Shown piece by piece: positions 36,267 through 46,179 of a stretch of DNA of 64,000 nucleotides. The translations under genes and the position numbers were made by a program. The notes under the pieces were generated by a model that saw only the letters and a list, made by a program, of their open reading frames with translations, was not told the DNA's origin and searched no databases. The stretch's first letter is position 1. Each line of letters starts with the position of its first letter. Source of the stretch: Pyxicephalus adspersus (Eukaryota; Chordata; Amphibia; Anura; Pyxicephalidae); the NCBI RefSeq assembly GCF_032062135.1, contig NC_092869.1:44290758-44354757 (forward strand). Reading direction: 5' to 3'.

Positions 36267-36841
36267 TGAACAAAACAGAGTATTGGTGTACCTTAGCAGG
36301 AAGTTACCGGCAAGTAAATCAGTTAAAAAAGAATTTTTTTATTTAGTGTACAATGATAATTTTAAACATTCCATGTGCATTGATAAAAGTCCAAACAGAA
36401 AGCCTCAGACATTCCACATTACATAACATAAAATACTATAAAACATTTTAGTAAGTCCTGACACGTTTCATGGACACAACCACTTCTTCAGTGGGATTTT
36501 GATAGTAGGATAACATATGCAAGTAAAAATATCTAATAACCAAATTGATGACCAAATCCAGCTATGCCCAGATGTCCTAAAGCATAGAGGGCGCTAGGTT
36601 ACTGCCAACGGGAAAGATGGTACTTCCAGAGTAAAGTGACCCCCACATTTAGATGAACTAATTCCTAATATAGAGACATGCTCTGACTCAATGGCGTCCA
36701 AACAATGCACTGCTGACCCACATGTTATCTTATTGCCAAAAATCCCCTGAAGAAGCCGTTGTATCCGCGAAACGCGTTAGCTTTACTAAAATGTTTGATA
36801 GTGATTCCCTGCTAAGGTACACCAGTACTCTGTTTTGTTCT
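36267..36841. mobile_element. foldback element with two inverted hammerhead-like motifs
   Basis: Terminal inverted repeats of about 35 bases: 'gaacaaaacagagtattggt' at 36267 and its complement ending 36841. Moving inward, both arms hold 'ccttagcagg', 'actaaaatgttt', then a hammerhead-like motif and 'aatccc', then 'catatgttatc'/'cacatgttatc'. The left arm is longer by about 130 bases. Right motif (+): CTGAAGA 36747-36753, GAAA 36769-36772, ACGCGT 36772-36777. Left motif (-): CTGAAGA 36491-36485, stem II GTGG/CCAT, GAAA 36469-36466, GTC 36462-36460. Stem I pairing is poor in both. Confidence 0.75.
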
Positions 36842-36935
36842 ATGCGACATTTTGAGGTTCAAACAATTTCTACCTTGTTGCAATGTTTCTGACATCACGC
36901 CATATTGTTTTGTGATGGATTAGGCATGAAGATTT

Positions 36936-36981
36936 AATGTACAGCGCTGCGTAATATGTTGGTGCTATATAAATTCTGTTT

Positions 36982-37016
<35 letters not shown>
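36936..37016 (+). repeat. SINE tail with (TAA)n
   Basis: 'gtacagcgctgcgtaatatg', 'ttggtgctatataaattctg' and then about 12 TAA units. It is the 3' end of the SINE-type repeat on the plus strand, without its head. Confidence 0.8.
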
Positions 37017-37018
<2 letters not shown>

Positions 37019-37019
37019 G

Positions 37020-38095
37020 ATGGCAGTCAGATGTTTTACAAACCCCGAATGCTTGTAGATGGAGGCAATCTGAGGCCGGAGACCCTCCAGGGAATGTAAA
37101 AATCACATTTATATGTCCAAATTCACAAGCAATGAATATTTCTCCAATGTACTGAGTGAATCTTCCTTGTGTAGACCTCAGTGATCTTCTATTCAGAAGC
37201 ACTTCCAAGAGAATGACCCCCTAGGTGTGCCGAAATGCCGAGATTAAAGTGAACTTGACCGCAGTGTCAATGATTGGATTTCCCAGCAGCCTCTCATACA
37301 ATTTTTTTTACTGATATTCTGGAATTACTGACAGCATTTTACATATAGTATTTTTTGCTCCTCCTGCAGATGGCGCTCTAATTGTTGTCTGGCTTCCAGG
37401 TTGTGGATGGTCACTTGTTTTCTTGTGCATCATGCAAGATTTCTGCATTGCATGTGATGACATCAGAGAGCTGTGACCAGCCAGTTACCAAAGTGGACGG
37501 TAGCACAAGAAGAGGAGGAAGGGTGAGTGATTAGGTAAGTATTTGCACTTACCCCTACCCAAACCAGCAATTAACCCATAGGGAGTGGGGAATTAGAAGG
37601 AGCCCAGAGTCCTGCTTTAATATGCATTGCATTATAAAAATGGGCCCTTAATGCAGCAGAAGAGACAAAACAAGAACATTTCCCAAATGCAGTGCGACAC
37701 AATGTTACCATGCACTGAAGAATACGTCAGAGGTGCCATGGAGCACCGCAACACGCCGGCACACCAGAGCCTATATGTGTACATTCACCCTTAGTGAATC
37801 TGCCTGTGATGGCACCAAAACAGTTAAAAAAACTGGTAACAAATTGTCCATGTTGGTTTTGGGCTCGATCCAGGGCCCAGATACCCCGGGCCCCCAGTTC
37901 TGTTTTCTCTGTATGAACAGTAGAATTAGAGTTTATTTCCACAGTAAAAATATTCATCCATCTCACCTGTCTTTCACACTTCAGTAGCCACTTTCCCCGA
38001 ACTTTCATTTAGCGGCACAATTTATGCCTCCAGTAAATTGCAGGGAGTGCCAAACCGAGCGTAATTTAGTGGTTGTAATTCATAAACCAACCCGC
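37020..38095. other. unassigned stretch, no gene seen
   Basis: Short frames only; those at 37727-38008 overlap on both strands. No repeat recognised. Confidence 0.35.
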
Positions 38096-38119
38096 TCTTT
38101 GTGGTTTTATTTTCCCCGC

Positions 38120-38390
38120 AAAGCCTGCGTCAGAGGGTTATGGATGATGTGCGGGCCGGGACCGGCCGTGGCTGGGGCCGCTGCGTCGCGTTAGCCGGAC
38201 GGCTCGTAAATCTCACCGACGTGATTCATGCAACTCGTTTCTCTTCCGCGCCACTTGACAAGATTTTTAATTCTCTTCAGATCATCTCCACAAATTGTTT
38301 CATTTTGCCGCGCTCTTGACAATAACACAACGCCGCTCGCAGATCACTAATCACCACGCGGGCGCACAGACCCGTCCACCGCTTAATTAA
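38120..38390. promoter_or_regulatory. CpG-rich block, candidate regulatory element
   Basis: The sequence here is clearly richer in GC and CpG than its surroundings, with 'gtgcgggccgggaccggccg', 'gctgcgtcgcgttagccgga' and several GCG words, followed by 'cgcttaattaatgaaatga'. It is not explained by the repeats seen elsewhere in the window. A CpG island or a conserved enhancer are possible. No adjoining exon was found, so a promoter is not claimed. Confidence 0.35.
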
Positions 38391-38566
38391 TGAAATGACT
38401 TATTGACTTATTGAACCCACCAGGGAGATTTTTTTACTTTTCAAATTCTACATTACATCATTCAGTGAATACGAGGAAAACGTTTACCTTGAACTACAAT
38501 TTTGTTCAGACAAAAAATCCGGTCTAGGTTGGTGCTCTACTAGAATCGTCTTCCCTTTATTTATTC

Positions 38567-39332
38567 TGCCCACTAGCCTCCTATTCATTAAATCTTCCCT
38601 CCAGCCTTCTCTTTATTAAATCTGCCTTCCAGTCTCCTCTTCATTGACTCTGCCCTCCAGCCTTATGTTGAATAAATCTGCCCTCCAGTCTCCTCAACAT
38701 TTAATCTGCCCTTCAGCCTCCTCAACATTTAATCTGCCCTTCAGCCTCCTCGACATTCAATCTGCCCTCCAGCCTCCTGTTGATTAAATCTGCCCTCCAG
38801 TCTCCTGTTGATTAAATCTGCCCTCCAGTCTCCTCTTCATTAAATCTGCCCTCCAGCCTCCTCTTCAATAAATCTGCCCCTCAGTTTCCTCTTTATTTAA
38901 TCTGCCCTCCAGCCTCATGTTGAATAAATCTGCCCTCCAACATTCGCCTTCAATAAATCTGCCCCCCAGCCTCCACTCATTCAACCTTCTCTCCAGTTTC
39001 CCCTTCATTCAATCTGCCCTCCAGCCGCCTCTTTATTCATTCTGCTCCCCTGCCATCTCTTCAATTAGTCTGCCCTTCAGCCTCCTCAACATTTAATCTG
39101 CCCTTCAGCCTCCTCAACGTAAAATCTGCCCTTCAGCCTCCTGTTGATTAAATCTGCCCTCCAGTCTCCTCTTCAATAAACCTGCCCCTCAGTTTCCTCT
39201 TTATTAAATCTGCCCTCCAGCCTCCTTCTTCATTGACTCTGCCCTCCAGCCTCCTTCTTCATTGACTCTGCCCTCCAGCCTCATGTTGAATAAATCTGCC
39301 CTCCAGTCTCCTCTTCAATAAATCTGCCCTCC
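38567..39332 (+). repeat. minisatellite, unit about 29 bases, up to an assembly gap
   Basis: About 26 units with consensus 'ctccagcctcctcttcatta' and 'aatctgcc'. Larger blocks repeat (such as 'ttcagcctcctcaacattta', seen near 38710 and 39075), showing higher-order duplication. The array runs straight into the gap, so its length is unknown. Confidence 0.95.
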
Positions 39333-39579
39333 NNNNNNNNNNNNNNNNNNNNNNNNNNNNNNNNNNNNNNNNNNNNNNNNNNNNNNNNNNNNNNNNNNNN
39401 NNNNNNNNNNNNNNNNNNNNNNNNNNNNNNNNNNNNNNNNNNNNNNNNNNNNNNNNNNNNNNNNNNNNNNNNNNNNNNNNNNNNNNNNNNNNNNNNNNNN
39501 NNNNNNNNNNNNNNNNNNNNNNNNNNNNNNNNNNNNNNNNNNNNNNNNNNNNNNNNNNNNNNNNNNNNNNNNNNNNNNN
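39333..39579. other. assembly gap (N)
   Basis: 247 N bases. The gap lies at the end of the minisatellite, so the assembler probably failed inside the repeat. The true length may differ from the number of N. Confidence 0.99.
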
Positions 39580-40114
39580 AAAATCAGGGAGACTAAATCA
39601 CATGACCACACAATCCAAGTGCAAAACTATTGCACACACCTGACATCCCTTGCAACACTTTTATAAAAATCTTATGGGAAAGAAGCAGTCAGTGTAACTG
39701 GATCTCACATGCCACTGTTCAGACTTAATGGAAAAGTAATACCCAGTTCCAAAAAAGCAGAATAGAAAGTCATAAGATTCTCTTCTACAAATAAGGTACT
39801 ATTGCCATGGTTGCCAGCTTGAGAACTGACATCTTCTCTCAGGTATATAACACATAGCTGTCTGCATGGAAAGGTTATTTATCACTTTGTATAAAAAGTC
39901 TAATGTAGAAATTTATCTTTGATGGAATTTGGTGTTTTTCTTTGAAAGCAGAAGAAAAGAACATTTGTAACTAAAAACCCAATAAAGATTTCTCCGTAGA
40001 GAATACAAATCTTTGGGCGTAATCCATAACAAAGAAATAAGATTTATCGCTCAGAATGTGAGAGATTTTATTTCCTGAAATGGGAGATATAAACATCGGT
40101 CTATAAAGATGGTG

Positions 40115-40985
40115 TCTGGGATTGGTGTTGGTCGAATATCTCACTATTGGAATTGACAGCTATGCGATCGAATAGTCAGAAATTGTCCGGGTGATCAAAT
40201 GCCGAATTCAACACCATTGAAGTCAAAGGTTCGGGAATTTGGGTTTTTTTTTTATGTCTTTTAAGGGCTGCAAGAGCAATCAGATTGCTCTTGCAGCTCT
40301 TTACTAGTTATATGTGTTCTTGGATAGAGTTTCTCTATCCAAGAACTATAGGTGATGAATGGGGACTTGTTCCCATTCATCACCTGTAGTGCTCTGTGTT
40401 CTTGGATAGGGAAACTCTATGCAAGAACACATAGTAGTAGCACGGCGCGGCAACAGCGGTCACTGTTGCAGCCCTGTACTATGTGTTCTTGGATAGAGTT
40501 CAGTTCAGTGCCGTTCAGTTTCCCATGTGACGTCACATTTAAACTGCAATTCCATCACGATCTCCGGGCACTATAGGTAATGAATGGGGACGTGTCTCCA
40601 TTCATCACCTGTCATGACCTGTGTTCTTGGATAGAGTTTCTTTATCCAAGAACACATAGTAGTAGCACAGCTGTTGTTGTTGCAGTGCTGTACTATGTGT
40701 TCTTGGATAGAGTTTCTCTATCCAAGAACACAGGTCACTACAGGTGATGAATGGGGACAAGTTTCCAATTATCACCTATAGTGCCCGGAGATCCCGCAAT
40801 TACGGGAGGATTCCCACGGCTGCACAGTTAGTTAAAAAATTACATTCAATAAATTACTTTAAAATTATTATTTTTTTTTTAAACACATTTTTTTTCCCTA
40901 ATTTTTACCGCCGGGTCTATCCGAATTCAAACAGCCATATTAGGGTCGTATATAAGAAAGGACAACCTGAATTTGATCACCAACA
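40115..40985. mobile_element. foldback element made of consecutive hairpins
   Basis: Possible ends: 'gattggtgttggtcgaa' (40116) and, inverted, 'ttgatcaccaacactatc' (about 40973-40990). Between 40267 and 40745 lie successive near-perfect palindromes: 40267-40297 (15-bp arms), 40316-40346 (14-bp arms, 'gttcttggatagag'), 40350-40385 ('aggtgatgaatggg'), then further copies of the last two words near 40390-40510, 40563-40612, 40618-40655 and 40690-40760. 'agaacacatagtagtagcac' and its inverse also pair across 40430-40490. No coding capacity. Confidence 0.65.
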
Positions 40986-41379
40986 CTATCAGGGATATGG
41001 TGTTCTTTGCTGTATTGGTGACCTGGACCTAGAATCGGATTTATAGGTCTGGGTATCTCCTCGACATCTCACTATAGATCCAAAGTCAATACATTTAGTT
41101 TAGCAGAAAAAAACAACAAAACAGAGAAATACTGGGCCAAGGTAACAGTTGCCAATTAATCAAAATCCAATTGTACTTTCATTCCTCGATCTGGAGGTTT
41201 CCAAATGTAGATATCCAACCGAATAGACGTGACCAGTGTAGATACACATCAATGCCTAACCTATGGTCAGTGGGGTCACTAAAAAACGGGGCAGGTTAGC
41301 ATCTCAACACCCTTACCATAATGGGAGGTTGTCTTCCACCCCCTAAGAGTGATCATAGAAATAGGTGCCAGTCAGATAT

Positions 41380-41790
41380 CTTCATGATCTCTACAGGTTG
41401 ATCCCCAAACAGAAGTCCTTATAATGGGTGCAGACCCACACACAAACAAATGTTTTCATTATGGGTGCAGGTTCACACCAAAACTGAGGTCTTCATGATG
41501 GCTACATTCAAAAAGATGTGCCTTTAACGGGTGAAGATCTATACTCTACAGAGTGTCAACTGATGTTTCTGTAATGTGCAGGTTGATACCCAACCAGAGG
41601 TCCCCATAACTTGGCGCAGTTCAACGCATTAACAAATGTCTTCACAATGGTTCCTCACAAAAACAGATATCTCAATGATGGGTTCAAGTCCACTTAGAAA
41701 CACAAGTCTCGATATTGAATGCAAGTCCACACCCAAAGAAATATGTTCATAATAGAAGGTTCACACCCAGTCGGAGGTCCCCAATAGGTA
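41380..41790 (+). repeat. degenerate minisatellite, unit about 48 bases
   Basis: Eight or so diverged units share 'aggt(c)ttcatgatg', 'gggtgcagg(t/c)' and 'cacacccaaac'. Phase drifts through insertions. Confidence 0.6.
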
Positions 41791-41799
41791 AGTAGCACC

Positions 41800-44700
41800 T
41801 GTAGTATACTGATGACACTGTTCATGTACTTATGGAATTGCCACATTGTCAAACATATTTGCAGCGAATGCAATAGACCGGGATGGTAGTTATAATAAAG
41901 ATTCGGTATGTGCTGCCACCTGAATGATGATGCCTTAAGAAAAGGAAATCCTCCAATGGGGACAGCTTTTCTAGTGATAGGAATTTCTCTAATATTGGAG
42001 AGATTTTTTCTTATTTCCTGTTGTGTCTTTAAGAAAAAAAGAAGAAACAAGTTTAGGCTTTAGTGTGAACTTTTTGCTTAAGTGGAAGTGGATTCAGCAT
42101 GTTGTAGTGAACATTCCGTTGCCCTAATTTATCCACATTTTGGGATAACCTCCCCATACATGCCAGTTCCTTACTGATTTTAGTTTGCCCAAATTATAGT
42201 TACGTTTCTGATGGGGACCACATTGCACATTGCAAAACTGCAAATTTCTGCAAATTTAATTCAAATTTGAATTAATGTAAAAATTTGTGTAAATTTTAGG
42301 TAAAATTTCTGTAAATCTTTAAACTTATTTATAATATAGATATGTAATAATATTAAATTATATATATTTACGACCCCACAATATCTAGCAAACTTGTGAC
42401 ATTGGGATAAACTTGTATTCCTCACAAAGAAAATAAGATTTTGTTGGAAAGTGTTTTATGTTTGGTATTATTGTGTCGGGTTCTTGTAATTATTTGTCTT
42501 CTAAGACTTTTATCTGATAAACAAATAAAAAACAAATAAAACGTCACATTTTCCTCCAACAGATTTCTATCACAGGCCCAAGTGGCATTTGTTGTTCCCA
42601 TTGCTCGAAACTTTTTTTTTATTGTATTTTATTTATTTTTTGTTTTACCAACAAGGTAACAGAATAAAACAGAGGGAGATTTAACAAGACTGGAAGTTAT
42701 ACCGCGATAAATATGAGAAGTGAAATAAAAAAACAAATAAAGAGATAGACAGAAAGAAAATTTGTCAGTAAATAATCCATAGTCACGCGCCCGTTGGCCG
42801 TATATATATTGCGGCGGAGGCAAACGGAGACGTATGTCTCTGCAAACATTTCAATAAACATATTTCTCCTTCCAGACTGCGAAAACGACAGATGATTTAA
42901 TTGCTGCGCGGAAGATCAATGGCAGATAGGGGAATGTAATTAGTTCCCTGTCAGGTTTAACTTGTTGTTCCACCGGAAAAGTATGGAGGCTCCGGTGCTG
43001 AATGTCGCGGCTCTGATGGTTCAGCTTAAATAATCTGAGGTCCTGTTTGTTATCGTGTCATCTCTGCTCAGCTAACAAAATGTACATGTCTGGCCGCATC
43101 ACCTCTGCTCCGACCCTTCACCCCACCGTGTATCCTGTCACATCATCCAAATGGAGACAAGAAGAGACAATGGGCATCGCCTGGAGGGCATTGTCACCCA
43201 CTAAGTGCTCGCCAAAACTCTTGTATAGGTAAAGTGTCTGCAATCCCCAAGGGCCTATTGATGTCTGCGCATTGTGGTAACCTATACATCACTGCAACAC
43301 AACATAACTGCAACATGAACATGTTGGAACGCCATTCATTTTAAATGGCACCCCCACCCACTAAGGCAATGTACTTGAGTTTGCAAGGTGCTAAAATTCA
43401 CCACATTTTTTTTTTATTGGATTGTTTTAATGTACTCAAAGTAAAATGCAACATAATGTGTCTGATTTAATTTAGCTCTAAAGAAGATAGATGATCATGG
43501 GAGAACATAGGTTTCATTTTCAAGACACTGTTCATGTGTGCGTACATTGCAGTCCACTAAAGGTCAGCTGTATTTATTTCAAACATATATCCATGTTGGT
43601 TTGCCATTAGGGATGCACCCAAGAAGAGCAATGCACATACACGGAGGGCTCATTCACGGCACAGTGATTTTCAATGCACATGGCTATGATGTATATGTAT
43701 ATCATTTTTAGTTGTACCAGTGTGTGCTGTATACCCAGATGTATATGTCCCATGCTTCTCAGTACACTGCATTGAAAAAATAAAGCAGGACCTTTGATTT
43801 GCATGTTTAAGAACAATGACAGTTCATAAATCAAATCGGTACATTAAAACATCCATGAACATGTGCTTCCACATATGGTGCCATCTTGGTGGCTCACTGG
43901 CTTTTGTAAGGTTAAGTTCTCTTAAATTATAATAATTACTATTATTAATAAATATTTGAGATTATAATAAATAATATATTAACATTAGTAAATTATTAAT
44001 CTAATATTATTTGTATTATAATAATTGAATTCTCTGGAGCATGGTGAGCTGTCACTGGCACCATTTGCAAATTTGCAACAACAATTATCCTAAGGAACAT
44101 TGTATAAAATAAGGATTATGCCAAATGATGATGGGGCTGAGGTTTGATATTAATATTTATTGTCCCCTATTCCCCCAATCCTGATATGGATGGATGTAAT
44201 TACACATTCACATCTTATCCTAATTTAAAAATCCATGAAACTTTGGATTCAACAGTTGCACAATGGGCAGGAAATCGGGGTTATCTTAGGTCCACTTTAA
44301 GGGCAGCCCTGGATGCATTAGGCTGGTCAGAGTATAAATTCCATGAGCAGCACCTTTAATAATTTCCTGAGGTCCTCCTGCCAGCTACTTGGCTGTACCT
44401 TCCATTCGCTGGCTGTATTTAGTGGCTGCGGCACCTGCTGGTCCCGAGTACAAAGGCTTAAATGCCATAAAATCCATTTTTTATTTTGTTTGCTCTGTGA
44501 TAAGAATTCTTCTTTGCTTTTACCGCAATGTTAAATGCATTTTCTCTTTATATAAACAATATTGCAATAATCTAAGTCATTATCTTTTTTTTTTTCTTTT
44601 TATTGCGGAGGAAGTTAATGGGGCCGTTTCCAGAACTATGAATTTTGAAAATAAAAGCAATTGTCAAAAAATAGGGGAAAAATGAGATGAGGTTTACATT

Positions 44701-45580
44701 TCCCAGAAGCCCCTCCATTGCTGCAATTTGCGCTTTTCATCAGGAAAAAAAAAAAATGTGACCGCACATTGAAACATGTATAATTAAATAACAAGTGCTA
44801 ATTGAATGGCTCTCAGCCTGAAAGCCTGCAGTGGAAGTAGAGGAGCCAGAGAGCTTGGCACTTGAAAGCCACTTTTGGCAGGAATGAGATAAAAGGTATT
44901 TTCAGCTGCTAAGGCCGCCTCTGTCCAGGCAATAAGTGAGACAATGAGCTCTGAGAGGGGCAGCAATCTGCAGCTTGTGCGGGGGCTCTCCGCTCCTGAC
45001 CACAGATCGCTTCTCCATGGATAACAATGGCAACGCTTTCTATTCAATGCTGATAATAGATGTTATTAGAAATGGGATTATTTCATAGATAGACAGTGAT
45101 AGAAGAAGCATTAAGTCATAAATGTTGCCGGTTACAATGAGGTGTGAGTGTATTAGAGTTGCATTTTCCTAAGCGCAGGGCAGGAAGGCTTTTTGAATGA
45201 GGGCATCTCCATGCCTGTGCTCCCCGCTGGGGGGATATCAGAGAATAAGAAGCAACTTGTCCGATCGTTTTTTCACTTCCTTGAGCTTGGCTCCTTCTTG
45301 CCTGGTTACTCTCTGCTCAGGGAATAGCCTAACATTTTATAGAAAACTTATTCTCAGTTAAAAAGTTCTGAGGCCTTTATGTAGACAATAAACGTGACTT
45401 TGGGACTGTTTGGCCATTGCTGCAAAACCCTATTAAATTTTAACAAAGTGATCCCTGCAGTTGGTTTATACTGCTGGAAAAAAATAGATCAAAGTTAATG
45501 GGGATTTTTGGGGGTCTTTATCATAGTAGAATGTTTGCCATTTATTGATAAATCAATAGTTACATCCAAGAAAGGGGAAC
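41800..45580. other. mostly unassigned; A/T-rich palindrome and candidate conserved DNA
   Basis: A perfect 20-bp palindrome 'ttaattcaaatttgaattaa' lies at 42257-42276. An A/T-only block with TAATAATAT words is at 43925-44030. Around 42840-43000 and 44790-45050 the sequence is balanced in composition and free of recognised repeats, a profile that can mark conserved non-coding DNA. No gene or RNA is supported. Confidence 0.3.
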
Positions 45581-45584
45581 TACT

Positions 45585-46175
45585 CAACCAGGGTTCCTCC
45601 AGAGGCTGCAGGGGGGGTTCTTGAGCAATGAGCAGTTTGTACCTCTAAGTTCAGTTTAAGTGACACAAGTGATCTTTTTGGCTATCTGTAAGGGTGACTG
45701 TCTTCCCACTGGTCATGTATAAATAATTTATCCTACTGACCACCACACTGTAAGCTGTGGATGTATTATTATTGTTCAGTATTTTTTATATAGCGCCATC
45801 ATATTACGCAGTGCTGTACAAAGTCCATAGTTGTGTCACTAACTGTCCCTCAAAGGAGCTCACAATCTAATGCCCCTACCATAGTGATATGTCATTAATG
45901 TAGTCCAGGGTCAATTTAATGAAGCCAATTAACTTAACTGCACGTTTTTGGGAGGAAACCAGAGTACCCAGAGGAAACCCACACAAACACGGGGAGAACC
46001 TGCACAAAACTCCACAGAGATAGTGTCCAGGCTGAGATTCGAACCTGGGATCTAGCACTGCAAAGACTGCTAACCACTGAGCCACCATGCTGATGTAGTA
46101 ATTTTAGAAGGGGTTCCCTGAAGACCTAAAAGGTTCCCCCATAGTAAAAAGGTCAATGAACACTGCTCTGTTCTA
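45585..46175 (+). repeat. old dispersed repeat, copy 3, split by a SINE
   Basis: The halves 45585-45765 ('caaccagggttcctccagag', 'gttcagtttaagtgacacaa', 'ggctatctgtaagggtga') and 46097-46175 ('agaaggggttccctgaagac', 'ggttcccccatagtaaaaag') join to match, in opposite orientation, the repeat at 17030-17315. The SINE between them inserted later. Confidence 0.75.
45766..46091 (-). mobile_element. tRNA-derived SINE, copy D, inside an older repeat
   Basis: Well-kept copy on the minus strand. Box A complement at about 46064-46082, box B complement 'gagattcgaacctggga' at 46034-46050, central 'cacacaaacacggggagaac', tail 'atagcgccatcatattacgc'. The 6-bp GATGTA at 45760-45765 and 46092-46097 is the target-site duplication. 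Confidence 0.9.
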
Positions 46176-46179
46176 AATT

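Noticed and set aside
39315..39611. 98-codon frame across the N run
   Set aside because: It consists of unknown residues from the assembly gap.
46034..46082. tRNA gene suggested by box A and box B
   Set aside because: The boxes belong to the head of a SINE. There is no foldable acceptor stem or anticodon arm, and the same head occurs in four other copies.
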